Positions 43,791 to 53,030 of a DNA stretch of 64,000 nucleotides are shown here, piece by piece (within the stretch, counting starts at the first letter, position 1; each line of letters starts with the position of its first letter). The notes under the pieces were generated by a model that had not been told where the DNA came from, searched no databases, and saw only the letters and a program-made list of their open reading frames with translations. This stretch comes from Pseudomonas putida W15Oct28 (GTDB lineage Bacteria > Pseudomonadota > Gammaproteobacteria > Pseudomonadales > Pseudomonadaceae). The translations under genes and the position numbers were made by a program. Where the stretch lies: contig NZ_JENB01000015.1 in the NCBI RefSeq assembly GCF_000708715.2, forward strand, positions 62,001-126,000, given 5' to 3'.

Positions 43791-43988
43791 TCAGTGTGAG
43801 TCGTCGTGCTTTTCCGGGGCTGGGCTACCGGCCTGGATGCGTTTGAAAATTTCTTCGCGATGGACCTGGACATCTTTCGGTGCATCGATCCCGATCCTCA
43901 CCTGCATCCCTTTGACGCCCAGAATGGTGACTTTGATGTCATCGTTGATGACGATGCTTTCGCCAACCTTGCGGGTGAGTATCAGCAT
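43791..43988 (-). CDS. csrA: CsrA/RsmA-family mRNA-binding regulator
   Basis: A 65-residue translational regulator starting [20 protein letters not shown] and continuing to [29 protein letters not shown]-binding residues are present: Leu4, Arg6 and the Arg44-type position in VHREEI. The tail [13 protein letters not shown] is specific. AAGGAG precedes ATG 43988. It represses or activates target mRNAs by binding GGA loops and is titrated by Rsm small RNAs. It converges with the receiver gene, 42 bases apart. Confidence 0.95.
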   Translation of the reverse strand: MLILTRKVGESIVINDDIKVTILGVKGMQVRIGIDAPKDVQVHREEIFKRIQAGSPAPEKHDDSH

Positions 43989-44241
43989 GTAGTTCTCCTT
44001 GGTGATGTAAAAGACCGCTGGGCCAGTTGCCACGGCGGCGGGAGCTTGTCCCTCTTCCTTCTCATTAAAGACGCTTTCGGCGGATAGTAATTCCCCGACA
44101 GACAAATTCTGTTGCATGTCTTCAGTTGCAGGTGCCGAAACAAACCGCCAGCGGTTTGTCGGCCAAGGTGCTCGATGGCAAGAATAGGGGGCTTGGCGGC
44201 CAATGGGAAATTTCTTCGCATCATCGGCTAAATAGACAGGC

Positions 44242-45264
44242 TTAATGGTCATCCTGTTCCTCAAGTGCCTGAAGAAATAACAGCAAGGCTACTTCTTCAG
44301 GACCCAGGCCTTTGCGCATACGGCGCTTCGGCAAGTTGCCCAGCCGCCCCAGGGCATAGTGCTCAAGTACCGCCGGGTGAATGTAACAGCGCCTGCATAC
44401 CGCGGGTGTATTGCCCAGCCGTGTAGCCACCTCGCGAACGATGGCAGCGACCTGGCGCTTTGCCTCGGTTTCGGGCTCCCAGGCCAAGGGCCTGAGCAGG
44501 TTCAAGGCCAGGCTGCTGCCGGCCCAGGTGCGGTAGTCCTTGGCCGTGAAATCGGCGCCGGTCAGCTCCTGCAGGAACTGGTTGACCTCGCTGGAGCCGA
44601 TGCTGTGGCGCTGGCCGTTTTCATCCAGGTACTGGAACAGCGCTTGGCCGGGCAGCTCCATGCAGCGCTTGAGCAGGTTGGCCAGGCGCCGGTCGGTGAG
44701 GGTGACGTCGTGCTCGACACCCCGCTTGCCGCGAAACTGGAAGCGGATGCTGCTGCCTTTGACCTGGACGTGGCGGTTGCGCAGGGTGGTCAGCCCGTAG
44801 GACTTGTTGTCGCGCAGGTAGCGCTGGTTGCCGATGCGGATCAGGGTGTGGTCCAGCAGGCTCACGACCAATGCCATGACCTTTTCCCGGTCCAGGCCTG
44901 GGCGTGCCAGGTGGGTTTCCAGTTGCGCACGCAGTTTTGGCAACGCCTGGGCGAAAGCCAGCATGCGCCCGTACTTGTGCTGGTCGCGCAGTTCGCGCCA
45001 CTGCGTGTGGTAGCGGTACTGCTTGCGGCCACGGGCATCGCGCCCGGTTGCCTGCAAATGGCCCTGCGGGTCGGTGCAGATCCACACATCTGTGTACGCC
45101 GGCGGAATCACCAACGCGGCTATGCGTGCAAGGGTGGCGCTGTCGCGCACCCGCTGGCCATCAGCATTCAGGTAGATGAAGCGGTCGCGCCAGCGTCGCC
45201 GGGTCAGGCCCGGCTGGCTGTCGTCAACGTAGTGCAAGCTGCGCGGCAGGGGGCAGTCGAGCAT
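44242..45264 (-). CDS. Type IB DNA topoisomerase (poxvirus-like)
   Basis: A 340-residue enzyme that relaxes DNA through a 3'-phosphotyrosine. The pieces of the active site are visible: [15 protein letters not shown], the N-terminal [10 protein letters not shown], catalytic Arg in IRIGNQRY, Lys in [19 protein letters not shown], Arg/His in [12 protein letters not shown] and the nucleophile Tyr in [14 protein letters not shown]. Length matches bacterial topoisomerase IB proteins. It stands 253 bases upstream of csrA on the same strand. Confidence 0.9.
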   Translation of the reverse strand: MLDCPLPRSLHYVDDSQPGLTRRRWRDRFIYLNADGQRVRDSATLARIAALVIPPAYTDVWICTDPQGHLQATGRDARGRKQYRYHTQWRELRDQHKYGRMLAFAQALPKLRAQLETHLARPGLDREKVMALVVSLLDHTLIRIGNQRYLRDNKSYGLTTLRNRHVQVKGSSIRFQFRGKRGVEHDVTLTDRRLANLLKRCMELPGQALFQYLDENGQRHSIGSSEVNQFLQELTGADFTAKDYRTWAGSSLALNLLRPLAWEPETEAKRQVAAIVREVATRLGNTPAVCRRCYIHPAVLEHYALGRLGNLPKRRMRKGLGPEEVALLLFLQALEEQDDH

Positions 45265-45321
45265 GGCGGGCAGGCCTCGATCAGGTCACTGATCAATGGA
45301 CAACGCCCGTGCGCAGGATGC

Positions 45322-46413
45322 TCAGCCCAGTAACGCCACCGACTTTATCTGGGCGAACAGCAGCTGGCCCGGGTGCAGGCCAAGCTGGTCTGCCGAGAAG
45401 CGCGTGATGCGCGCGAGCAAGGCATTGCCGCCGGCATCCAGGCTGACCAGCACGTGGGCCGGGTTGTCGGCCGGGCGGCTTTCACGCACCTGCACCGGCA
45501 GGCGGTTGAGGATGCTCGATGTGCTGTCGGCCGCCAGCGCCAGGCTGACGTCACGGGCCTGCACCTTGACCCGCAGGGTGCTGCCCATCACGTGGGCCGG
45601 GTGGGCGATGCGCAGCAGCGGCCCGGTGCCGCCGGGCAGGCGCAGGTCGAGCAGGTCGTAGTGCGGGTCGTGGCCGACCACCAGGCCTTCGAACACCACG
45701 CCAGCGTCCTCGCCCTGGGCCAGCGACAGGTCGAGGCGGGCCAGGGTTTCGCCGATCGGGCCGCTGGCGACCACCAGGCCTTGCTCCAGCAACACCAGGT
45801 GGTCGGCCAGCCGTGCCACTTCATCCTGGGCGTGGCTGACGTACACCAGTGGAATGTCCAGTTCGTCGTGCAGGCGCTCAAGGTAGGGCAGGATTTCGCG
45901 CTTGCGCGGCCCGTCGAGGGCCGCCAGCGGCTCGTCCATCAGCAGCAGGCGCGGGCTGCTGAGCAGGGCACGGGCAATGCCCACCCGCTGCGCCTCGCCG
46001 CCAGACAAGGTCGCGGGGCGGCGGTCCAGCAAATGGCCGATGCCCAGCAACTGGCAGGCCTGGTCGAGGCTCACCTTGCGTTCAGCCGCCGCCACGCGGC
46101 GCCAGCCGAACTCCAGGTTGCCGCGTACCGACAGGTGCGGGAACAGGCTGGCCTCCTGGAACACATAGCCCACCGGCCGCAGGTGCGGGGCCTGGAAGTA
46201 GCCGCGGGCGCTGTCTTCCCAGACTTCGCCATTGACCTCGATGTAGGCGCTGGCGGCCCGCTCCAGCCCGGCCAGGCAGCGAAGGCAGCTGGTCTTGCCG
46301 GAGCCCGAGTGGCCGAACAGCGCGCTGATGCCGCGCCCGGGCAGGTACAGGTCAACGTCCAGGGTGAAGTCGTCGCGCGCCAGGTTCAGGCGCGCCACTA
46401 TCGATGCGGTCAT
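45322..46413 (-). CDS. modC: Molybdate ABC transporter ATPase ModC
   Basis: A 363-residue ATPase energising molybdate import. Walker A is GHSGSGKT, the signature [16 protein letters not shown], Walker [13 protein letters not shown] and the switch SHAQDE. The C-terminal Mop/TOBE domain ([34 protein letters not shown]) binds oxyanion and gives feedback. ATG 46413 lies one base from the modB stop, while a longer frame would overlap modB extensively. It is the last gene of modABC. Confidence 0.95.
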   Translation of the reverse strand: MTASIVARLNLARDDFTLDVDLYLPGRGISALFGHSGSGKTSCLRCLAGLERAASAYIEVNGEVWEDSARGYFQAPHLRPVGYVFQEASLFPHLSVRGNLEFGWRRVAAAERKVSLDQACQLLGIGHLLDRRPATLSGGEAQRVGIARALLSSPRLLLMDEPLAALDGPRKREILPYLERLHDELDIPLVYVSHAQDEVARLADHLVLLEQGLVVASGPIGETLARLDLSLAQGEDAGVVFEGLVVGHDPHYDLLDLRLPGGTGPLLRIAHPAHVMGSTLRVKVQARDVSLALAADSTSSILNRLPVQVRESRPADNPAHVLVSLDAGGNALLARITRFSADQLGLHPGQLLFAQIKSVALLG

Positions 46414-46414
46414 T

Positions 46415-47094
46415 TCAGCTCCAGCCAGTTTTGCCGCGGCGTCCGGCGTACAGCAGAAGCAGCACCAGGAAGGAAAACACCAGCATGGCACCGGCCAGCC
46501 AGTGGGCTTGCGAATACTCCATGGCCTCGACGTGATCGAAGATTTGCACCGAAACCACGCGGGTCTTGTCGGGGATGTTGCCACCGATCATCAGCACCAC
46601 GCCAAATTCACCTACGGTATGGGCGAAGCCGAGGATGCTGGCAGTGACGAAACCGGGGCGGGCCAGCGGCAGTACCACATGCACGAAGGTGTCCCATGGG
46701 CTGGCGCGCAGGGTGGCGGCGACTTCCAGCGGGCGCTGGCCGATCGCGCCAAAGGCATTCTGCAGCGGTTGCACCACGAACGGCATGGAATACACCGTCG
46801 AACCGATCACCAGGCCCGTGAAGCTGAACACTACAGTGCCCAGGCCCAGCGCCTGGGTCGCCTGGCCGAGCCAGCCGTGCGGCCCGAGGGCGATCAGCAG
46901 GTAAAAGCCGATCACCGTCGGTGGCAATACCAGCGGCAGTGCCACCACCGCACCTACCGGCCCGCGTAGCCATGAGCGCGTACGCGCCAGCCACCAGGCG
47001 ATGGGTGTGCCGATAACCAGCAGGATCAGGGTGGTCAGGCTGGCCAGTTTGACGGTCAGCCAGATTGCACCCAGGTCACTGGCGTCCAGTGGCA

Positions 47095-47095
<1 letters not shown>
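46415..47095 (-). CDS. modB: Molybdate ABC transporter permease ModB
   Basis: A 226-residue inner-membrane permease with about five spans and the EAA loop [27 protein letters not shown] that docks ModC. Its stop is coupled to the modC start, and its start overlaps the modA stop by one base (ATGA). Confidence 0.95.
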
Positions 47096-47871
<776 letters not shown>

Positions 47872-47875
47872 TTAT

Positions 47876-47899
47876 CGTTATATCTTCAACTATATAGCG
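47876..47899. promoter_or_regulatory. ModE-type operator upstream of modA
   Basis: CGTTATAT and ATATAGCG face each other across eight bases (arms 47876-47883 and 47892-47899), one mismatch from the CGTTATAT-N-ATATAACG pattern of ModE sites. It lies 23 bases before the modA start, suited to repression when molybdate is abundant. modE itself is not in the window. Confidence 0.75.
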
Positions 47900-47945
47900 A
47901 TAGGCCATTTGCCGGGAAGGGGCTGGGTGATGCATTTGCAGGCCC

Positions 47946-48022
47946 GGCCCTTTCGCAGCACAAGGCTGCTCCTACAGGCACCGCAACCTTTGTAGGAGCA
48001 GCCTTGTGCTGCGAAAAGGCCG
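47946..48022. repeat. REP-like doublet, TAGGAGCAGCCTTGTGCTGC type
   Basis: Two inverted copies of the motif GTAGGAGCAGCCTTGTGCTG face each other with about 16 bases between, in the gap between the modA promoter and the nitronate monooxygenase gene 3' end. Confidence 0.85.
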
Positions 48023-48041
48023 AACCTGCATATGAAGATGC

Positions 48042-49118
48042 CTAACGATTAACCAAGGCCAGTGCCTTTTCGGCAATCTCCCGGGTCAACTCCCCAGCAG
48101 GCATATGCCGCCCCAACCGCAACGCCTGCCCCGACCACAGATTACTGAAGTCACTGTTACCCTGCGGATCGGTAATCGCCCGCAAAGGCATCAATGCCCC
48201 GCCCGCCAGCGGGAAGCGCGGTGCCAGGTCGCTCATCGGCCCCAGCTCGCGCATGATGCGGTTGTTGATGCCACGCGCCGGGCGGCCGGTAAACAGGTTG
48301 GTCAACGCCGTGTCGCTGGCGGGCGCGCTGTCCAGCGCCTGGCGGTGGGCCGGTGAAACCTTGGCCTCGGGGCAGAACAGGTAAGCCGTGCCGATCTGCA
48401 CTGCCGAAGCGCCAAGTGCAAGGGCCGCTACCAGGCCACGGTGGTCGCCGATACCGCCTGCGGCAATCACCGGCACGCTGACCGCGTCCGCCACCTGCGG
48501 CACCAGGGCAAAGGTGCCAATCTGGCTGGTAATGTCGTCGCTGAGGAACATGCCCCGATGGCCGCCGGCTTCGTAACCCATGGCGATGATCGCGTCACAG
48601 CCATTACGCTCCAGCCAAACCGCTTCTTCCACCGTAGTGGCGCTGGACAGTACCTTGGCACCGCTGGCTTTCACCCGTTGCAGCAAGTCTGCCTGGGGCA
48701 GGCCGAAGTGGAAGCTCACCACCTCCGGGCGCAGTTGCTCCACCAGCTGGCAGCTTTGTTCGTCGAACGGCGCACGGTTGGACACTGGCGTGGGGGCCGT
48801 GAAATCGGCGCCCGTTTCGCTGTAGTAAGGCGCCAGGGCCTGCTTCCAGCGTGCATCGCGCTCGGCGTCGGGCGCTGGCGGCTGGTGGCAGAAGAAGTTC
48901 AGGTTCAGCGGGCGGCCCGGGCAGCCGGCGCGAAAGGCCTCGATCTCGGCACGCACCTGCTCACCGGTGAGCATGGCGCAGGGCAGGGCACCCAGCCCGC
49001 CTGCCAGGCCCACGGCAATGGCCATGGGCGAACCGCTTGCCCCCGCCATGGGTGCCTGCAGAATGGGCAGCGCGATGCCCAGCAGGTCGAGGATGCGGCG
49101 GTCTGGCCAGTGGCTCAT
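48042..49118 (-). CDS. Nitronate monooxygenase / 2-nitropropane dioxygenase-like flavoprotein
   Basis: A 358-residue FMN TIM-barrel enzyme. It has LPILQAPMAGASGSPMAIAVGLAGGLGALPCAM at the N terminus, SFHFGLP near the active site, GYEAGGHRG and the phosphate-binding VIAAGGIGDHRGLVAALALGASAVQIGTAYLFCPE. It would detoxify alkyl nitronates such as propionate-3-nitronate, or act as an NADH:quinone reductase in related classes. AAGGAG precedes ATG 49118; the longer frame to 49250 is not supported. Confidence 0.88.
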   Translation of the reverse strand: MSHWPDRRILDLLGIALPILQAPMAGASGSPMAIAVGLAGGLGALPCAMLTGEQVRAEIEAFRAGCPGRPLNLNFFCHQPPAPDAERDARWKQALAPYYSETGADFTAPTPVSNRAPFDEQSCQLVEQLRPEVVSFHFGLPQADLLQRVKASGAKVLSSATTVEEAVWLERNGCDAIIAMGYEAGGHRGMFLSDDITSQIGTFALVPQVADAVSVPVIAAGGIGDHRGLVAALALGASAVQIGTAYLFCPEAKVSPAHRQALDSAPASDTALTNLFTGRPARGINNRIMRELGPMSDLAPRFPLAGGALMPLRAITDPQGNSDFSNLWSGQALRLGRHMPAGELTREIAEKALALVNR

Positions 49119-49155
49119 GCGGTTCTCCTTGCGCGGGGCGAGCGGTGCGCGGGTT

Positions 49156-49326
49156 TTACAGGGCCTTGCTGACCTGGATATCGCTGATTTTTTCGGCGTC
49201 TTCGCCGTGGATCTTGCGCAGTGCTTCCAGGGCTTGCTCGTGGGAGGCATCGGGCATCAGCGCGAAGTCCCAGCGGCGCTGGCCGTCGAGCTTGTATTTG
49301 ATGACGTACTTGATGGTCTGGGACAT
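49156..49326 (-). CDS. Small conserved hypothetical protein, 56 aa
   Basis: The frame MSQTIKYVIKYKLDGQRRWDF, then ALMPDASHEQALEALRKIHGEDAEKISDIQVSKAL, looks like an alpha-beta ferredoxin-like small fold: beta strand with turn, strand, helix EQALEALRKIHG, strand. It lies seven bases after the stop of the DUF1883 gene and 37 bases before the flavoprotein gene, all on one strand, so a three-gene operon is likely. The family is not recognised. Confidence 0.65.
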   Translation of the reverse strand: MSQTIKYVIKYKLDGQRRWDFALMPDASHEQALEALRKIHGEDAEKISDIQVSKAL

Positions 49327-49333
49327 GGTGGCC

Positions 49334-49636
49334 TTATCTGAGTTTCGACGACGAACGACGGATGAACTTGATCTTGTGGGTCAGGCTTGGCTTGCGGGTG
49401 ACCGAGATCGGACGAGTAGTCACGGTATCGATGGTAATGTTCCAGAAGCCGGTGCTGGGCACGGTAATTTTCGCCGGGAACTGATCAAAAGCGCCGCCGT
49501 GGTAGGTGTGACGGCCGCCGTTCTTGAAGCTGCGGAAGTTGGCGTCGTTCATCAGGCGGATATTGCAGCGCTGGGAGCATTCGATAACGACGATGTCGTC
49601 CTCGTTGAGGTGCTCGCGCTGGTGTACGAATTTCAT
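49334..49636 (-). CDS. DUF1883-like protein, 100 aa
   Basis: The sequence MKFVHQREHLNEDDIVVIEC.. with SQRCNIRLMNDANFRSFKNGGRHTYHGGAFDQFPAKITVPSTGFWNITIDT is typical of DUF1883, a small beta-sandwich also found fused to TIR domains. GYxGGxF-like YHGGAFDQFPAKI and the W/N pattern are its hallmarks. GCGGAG precedes ATG 49636. Its cellular role is unknown; some relatives may bind nucleotides or surfaces. Confidence 0.8.
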   Translation of the reverse strand: MKFVHQREHLNEDDIVVIECSQRCNIRLMNDANFRSFKNGGRHTYHGGAFDQFPAKITVPSTGFWNITIDTVTTRPISVTRKPSLTHKIKFIRRSSSKLR

Positions 49637-49794
49637 GTGATGCTCCGCAAGGTTTGGATCTGTAAAGGCAAAAGATACCACGATGTGCCGTTACACTGGC
49701 GCGCTCGATGGCCAGGCCCCGATAAATCTGCCAATGCAGGGAGCAAAACCGCCTGGCTGCGGTCGAACGGGATTCTTGAAGGCTGAGGTGCTCT

Positions 49795-50157
49795 ATGAAG
49801 TGGATGGTGGCGGTGGTGTCTGTGGCGGCGCTGGGCGGTTGTGTCAGCGTTTCGGAGCTGGAGCAATCGCACGAAACGCTGGATGTGATTTCTGGCAAGA
49901 CCCCGCGTGAATATGCCGACTGCATCAAGCAGAAGCTGGCCGATACGCGCGACCCGCTGGTGGAAGAGCCGCGTGGCGACGGCCTGCGCCTGATCGTGCC
50001 GCAGAAAATCAGCTCGGGGGTAGGCCCGGCGGCGCTGGTGGACATCGACAAGCGTGGCAGCGGCAGCAGCATCAAGCTGCGTGAGCGGCTGAACAACTTC
50101 CCCCTGCGCCTGGGCGATGTGCGCACGGCGGCCACCCAATGCATCTCCGGGCATTGA
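49795..50157 (+). CDS. Small lipoprotein, 120 aa
   Basis: MKWMVAVVSVAALGGC forms a lipoprotein signal with a lipobox at ALGGC. The mature protein contains SGKTPREYADCIKQKLADTRDPLVEEPRGDGLRLIVP and two further cysteines (Cys43 and Cys117) that may pair. It is probably anchored in the inner or outer membrane. No defined domain is recognised; similar proteins are common in Pseudomonas. Confidence 0.7.
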   Translation: MKWMVAVVSVAALGGCVSVSELEQSHETLDVISGKTPREYADCIKQKLADTRDPLVEEPRGDGLRLIVPQKISSGVGPAALVDIDKRGSGSSIKLRERLNNFPLRLGDVRTAATQCISGH

Positions 50158-50186
50158 TCTGAGGCAACGGGCCTTCCTTTCTTTGC

Positions 50187-50213
50187 TTATATGTTTTAAG
50201 CCTAAACATATAA
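50187..50213. promoter_or_regulatory. Perfect palindrome upstream of tsdB, candidate operator
   Basis: TTATATGTTT (50187-50196) and AAACATATAA (50204-50213) are exact reverse complements around seven bases. The element is AT-rich inside GC-rich DNA and lies 21 bases before the tsdB start, where a repressor would block transcription. No T run suited to a terminator follows. Confidence 0.55.
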
Positions 50214-50234
50214 CAAAAGAAAAGGAGATTCGTG

Positions 50235-50885
50235 ATGACACCGTTCAGACGCGTCGTGATCGGCAGCCTGCTGATCCTGGCCTGGCCCACGGCGCAGGCC
50301 GCCGATGGCCAGAAAGTCTTCACCCAGGGTGGGGCCAACCCCGCCGCCATGGCTTGCCTCGGGTGCCATGGCCCGGACGGCAAGGGCATTGCCGCTGCCG
50401 GCTTTCCGCGCTTGGCCGGGCTACCGGCCGGTTACCTCAGCAAGCAACTGCATGACTGGCGCAACGGCAGCCGCAAGCAGCCGGTGATGGAACCGTTGGC
50501 CAAGGCCTTGACCGAGGATGAAATCAAGGCGGTGAGTGCCTACCTGGCCAGCCTGCCTGCCGACCCCGCCGGCCACCTGTGGCGCCAGCAGATTGCCGAT
50601 GACCCGACCACCCGCATGGCCCTGTACGGCGACTGGAGTCGGCAGATCCCCGGCTGTGTGCAGTGCCATGGCCCTGGTGGCGGCGGGGTTGGCGAACACT
50701 TTCCGCCTTTGGCCGGCCAGCCTGCCAGTTACCTGGTGGCGCAACTCAATGCCTGGCGCGACGGCAGCCGCAGCAATGACCCCAACCAGCTGATGGTCGG
50801 CGTGGCCAAGGCCATGACCGATGACGAGATCAAGGCAGTCGCCGAGTTCTTCGCCCGCTCCGCCAGCCAGGAGGTCACGCCATGA
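50235..50885 (+). CDS. tsdB: Dihaem cytochrome c4-like protein TsdB
   Basis: A 216-residue periplasmic cytochrome with signal peptide (MTPFRRVVIGSLLILAWPTAQA) and two class I c domains, with haem sites C41-LG-CH and C141-VQ-CH. The internal repeat (GFPRLAGLPAGYLSKQLHDWRNGSR / HFPPLAGQPASYLVAQLNAWRDGSR) is the cytochrome c4 pattern. In tsdBA operons TsdB accepts electrons from thiosulfate dehydrogenase. ATG 50235 follows AAAGGAGA. Its stop overlaps the tsdA start. Confidence 0.85.
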   Translation: MTPFRRVVIGSLLILAWPTAQAADGQKVFTQGGANPAAMACLGCHGPDGKGIAAAGFPRLAGLPAGYLSKQLHDWRNGSRKQPVMEPLAKALTEDEIKAVSAYLASLPADPAGHLWRQQIADDPTTRMALYGDWSRQIPGCVQCHGPGGGGVGEHFPPLAGQPASYLVAQLNAWRDGSRSNDPNQLMVGVAKAMTDDEIKAVAEFFARSASQEVTP

Positions 50886-51796
50886 AACCATTTATTCCAG
50901 CCTTGTTGCTGCTGGCCATGAGCAGCGCCCAGGCCGCCCCCATCGCCATGGAAGACCAGTCGCAGCTGAAGGTACCCGGCGTGCAGGCCGCCCCGCAGTT
51001 CGTGCCGCCCGCTGAAAGCGAGTTGCCCGACAATGCCTTTGGCAAGATGGTGCGCGAGGGCCACGCCTTGTTCGTCGATACCCGCCGGCTGATGCCCGAG
51101 GCCGTGGGCAACGGCATGAATTGCAGCAACTGCCACCTCGACCAGGGGCGCCTGGCGCATTCCGCGCCGATGTGGGGCGCGTACCCGATGTACCCCGCGT
51201 ACCGCAAGAAGAACGACAAGGTGAATACCTACGCAGAGCGCATCCAGGGGTGCTTCCAGTTCAGCATGAACGGCAAGCCACCTGCCGCCGATAGCCCGCA
51301 GATGACGGCACTGGCGACCTATGCGTACTGGCTGTCGACCAAGGCGCCCACGGGCGTGGAGATTGCCGGGCGTGGTTACCCGGAAGTGCCGCAGCCCGAG
51401 GGCGGCTATGACTTCAAGCGCGGCCAGCAGGTGTACGGCGAGCAATGCGCGATTTGCCATGGCGACAACGGCGAAGGGCAGAAGGTGGCGGGTGATTACG
51501 TGATGCCGCCGCTGTGGGGCAAGGACTCCTACAACTGGGGCGCTGGTATGCACCGCATCAACACGGCGGCGTCGTTCATCAAGTACAACATGCCGCTGGG
51601 CAAGCCGGGCAGCCTCAGCGATCAGCAGGCCTGGGACGTTGCCGCGTGGGTCAACCGCCATGAACGGCCGCAGGACCCGCGACTGGTGGAGGGGTCCATC
51701 GAGAAGACGCGGGTGAAGTTCCATGCCAATGACGGCGTGAACCTGTATGGTCAGAAGGTAGAGGGGGTGCTGATCGGGCAGGGCGCCGGTAGCTGA
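50882..51796 (+). CDS. tsdA: Thiosulfate dehydrogenase TsdA (dihaem cytochrome c)
   Basis: A 304-residue periplasmic enzyme that oxidises two thiosulfates to tetrathionate (or the reverse). Signal peptide MKPFIPALLLLAMSSAQA; haem 1 site C81-SN-CH, the unusual distal cysteine ligand Cys124 in RIQGCFQFSMNG, and haem 2 site C189-AI-CH. GNGMNCSNCHLDQGR and the CF-SMNG segment are diagnostic of TsdA. ATGA overlap with tsdB implies translational coupling. Confidence 0.9.
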   Translation: MKPFIPALLLLAMSSAQAAPIAMEDQSQLKVPGVQAAPQFVPPAESELPDNAFGKMVREGHALFVDTRRLMPEAVGNGMNCSNCHLDQGRLAHSAPMWGAYPMYPAYRKKNDKVNTYAERIQGCFQFSMNGKPPAADSPQMTALATYAYWLSTKAPTGVEIAGRGYPEVPQPEGGYDFKRGQQVYGEQCAICHGDNGEGQKVAGDYVMPPLWGKDSYNWGAGMHRINTAASFIKYNMPLGKPGSLSDQQAWDVAAWVNRHERPQDPRLVEGSIEKTRVKFHANDGVNLYGQKVEGVLIGQGAGS

Positions 51797-51807
51797 TGCA
51801 GCGCCTG

Positions 51808-51908
51808 TGCCGGCCTCTTCGCGGGCTTGCCCGCTCCCACAGGATCACCACAGTTCTGGATGCGGTACGTTACCTGTGGGAGCGGGCAAGCCCGCGAAAT
51901 GGCCGGCA
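51808..51908. repeat. REP-like doublet, CGCGGGC(A/T)(T/A)GCCCGC type
   Basis: Inverted copies of TTCGCGGGCTTGCCCGCTCC and its complement flank about 30 unique bases, right after the tsdA stop. Confidence 0.85.
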
Positions 51909-52093
51909 TGGGCGCCATCTTTTTGCTGTCATCCGCCCGTCATGTATGACGGTAATATTTACGATCCCCCGGAACTATCTACACTGGGTTATCTCTATGA
52001 TGGCAGCGGTGGCTATCAGGGGCATTGTAAGGTGCGTGCCGCCTGATTAGACTGCGCCGAATTCCACAGGCCTAGCCTTTGTTAAGGACGTAT

Positions 52094-52933
52094 ATGATCA
52101 AAAAATGCTTGTTCCCGGCGGCCGGCTACGGCACTCGCTTCCTGCCCGCTACCAAAGCCATGCCCAAGGAAATGCTGCCGGTGGTCAACAAGCCACTGAT
52201 CCAGTATGGCGTTGAAGAAGCATTGGATGCCGGTCTGAAGGAAATCTCCATCGTTACCGGTCGCGGCAAGCGCGCCCTGGAAGACCACTTCGACATCAGC
52301 TACGAGCTGGAAAACCAGATCAAGGGCACCGACAAGGAAAAATACCTGGTGGGTATCCGTCGTCTGCTCGACGAGTGCTCGTTCTCCTACACCCGCCAGA
52401 CCGAAATGAAAGGCCTGGGCCACGCTATCCTTACCGGCCGCCCGCTGATTGGCGACGAGCCGTTTGCAGTGGTGCTGGCGGACGACCTGTGCGTCAACCT
52501 TGACGGTGACGGCGTGCTGGCGCAGATGGTCAAGCTGTTCAAGCAATACCGCTGCTCGATCGTTGCGATCCAGGAAGTCGACCCGCAGGAAACCAACAAA
52601 TACGGCGTCATTGCCGGCGAAGAGATCCGTGACGGTATCTTCCGTGTGGACTCGATGGTCGAGAAGCCGAAGCCTGAAGATGCGCCGTCGAACCTGGCCA
52701 TCATCGGCCGTTACATCCTGACCCCGGATATCTTCGAGAAGATCGAGCAGACCGAGCCGGGCAAAGGTGGCGAGATCCAGATCACCGACGCGCTGATGAA
52801 GCAAGCGGCGGAAGGTAATGTGATCGCCTACAAATTCAAAGGCCGTCGTTTCGACTGCGGTGGTGCCGAGGGTTACATCGAGGCGACCAACTTCTGCTTC
52901 GAGAACTTCTACAAGACTGGCAAGGCTTACTGA
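52094..52933 (+). CDS. galU: UTP-glucose-1-phosphate uridylyltransferase
   Basis: A 279-residue enzyme making UDP-glucose for LPS, exopolysaccharide and trehalose routes. The nucleotide-binding start KKCLFPAAGYGTRFLPATKAMPKEMLPVVNKPLIQYGVEEA is canonical; KGLGHAILTGRPL, VVLADDLCVN and GGEIQITDAL follow, then the C-terminal RRFDCGGAEGYIEATN. ATG 52094 has AAGGA six bases before it; an upstream in-frame start at 52079 is less good. A strong terminator follows. Confidence 0.96.
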   Translation: MIKKCLFPAAGYGTRFLPATKAMPKEMLPVVNKPLIQYGVEEALDAGLKEISIVTGRGKRALEDHFDISYELENQIKGTDKEKYLVGIRRLLDECSFSYTRQTEMKGLGHAILTGRPLIGDEPFAVVLADDLCVNLDGDGVLAQMVKLFKQYRCSIVAIQEVDPQETNKYGVIAGEEIRDGIFRVDSMVEKPKPEDAPSNLAIIGRYILTPDIFEKIEQTEPGKGGEIQITDALMKQAAEGNVIAYKFKGRRFDCGGAEGYIEATNFCFENFYKTGKAY

Positions 52934-52953
52934 TAAGCCCTGCTGGTACGAGA

Positions 52954-52977
52954 GCCACCCTTCGGGGTGGCTTTTTT
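52954..52977 (+). terminator. Terminator of galU
   Basis: GCCACCC and GGGTGGC pair around the stable tetraloop TTCG, followed by T6. Confidence 0.92.
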
Positions 52978-53030
52978 GTTTGCGGCGGCCAACGGCGTTA
53001 TGCTGGGCGCCTGCCTAGGAGACTGAATAC

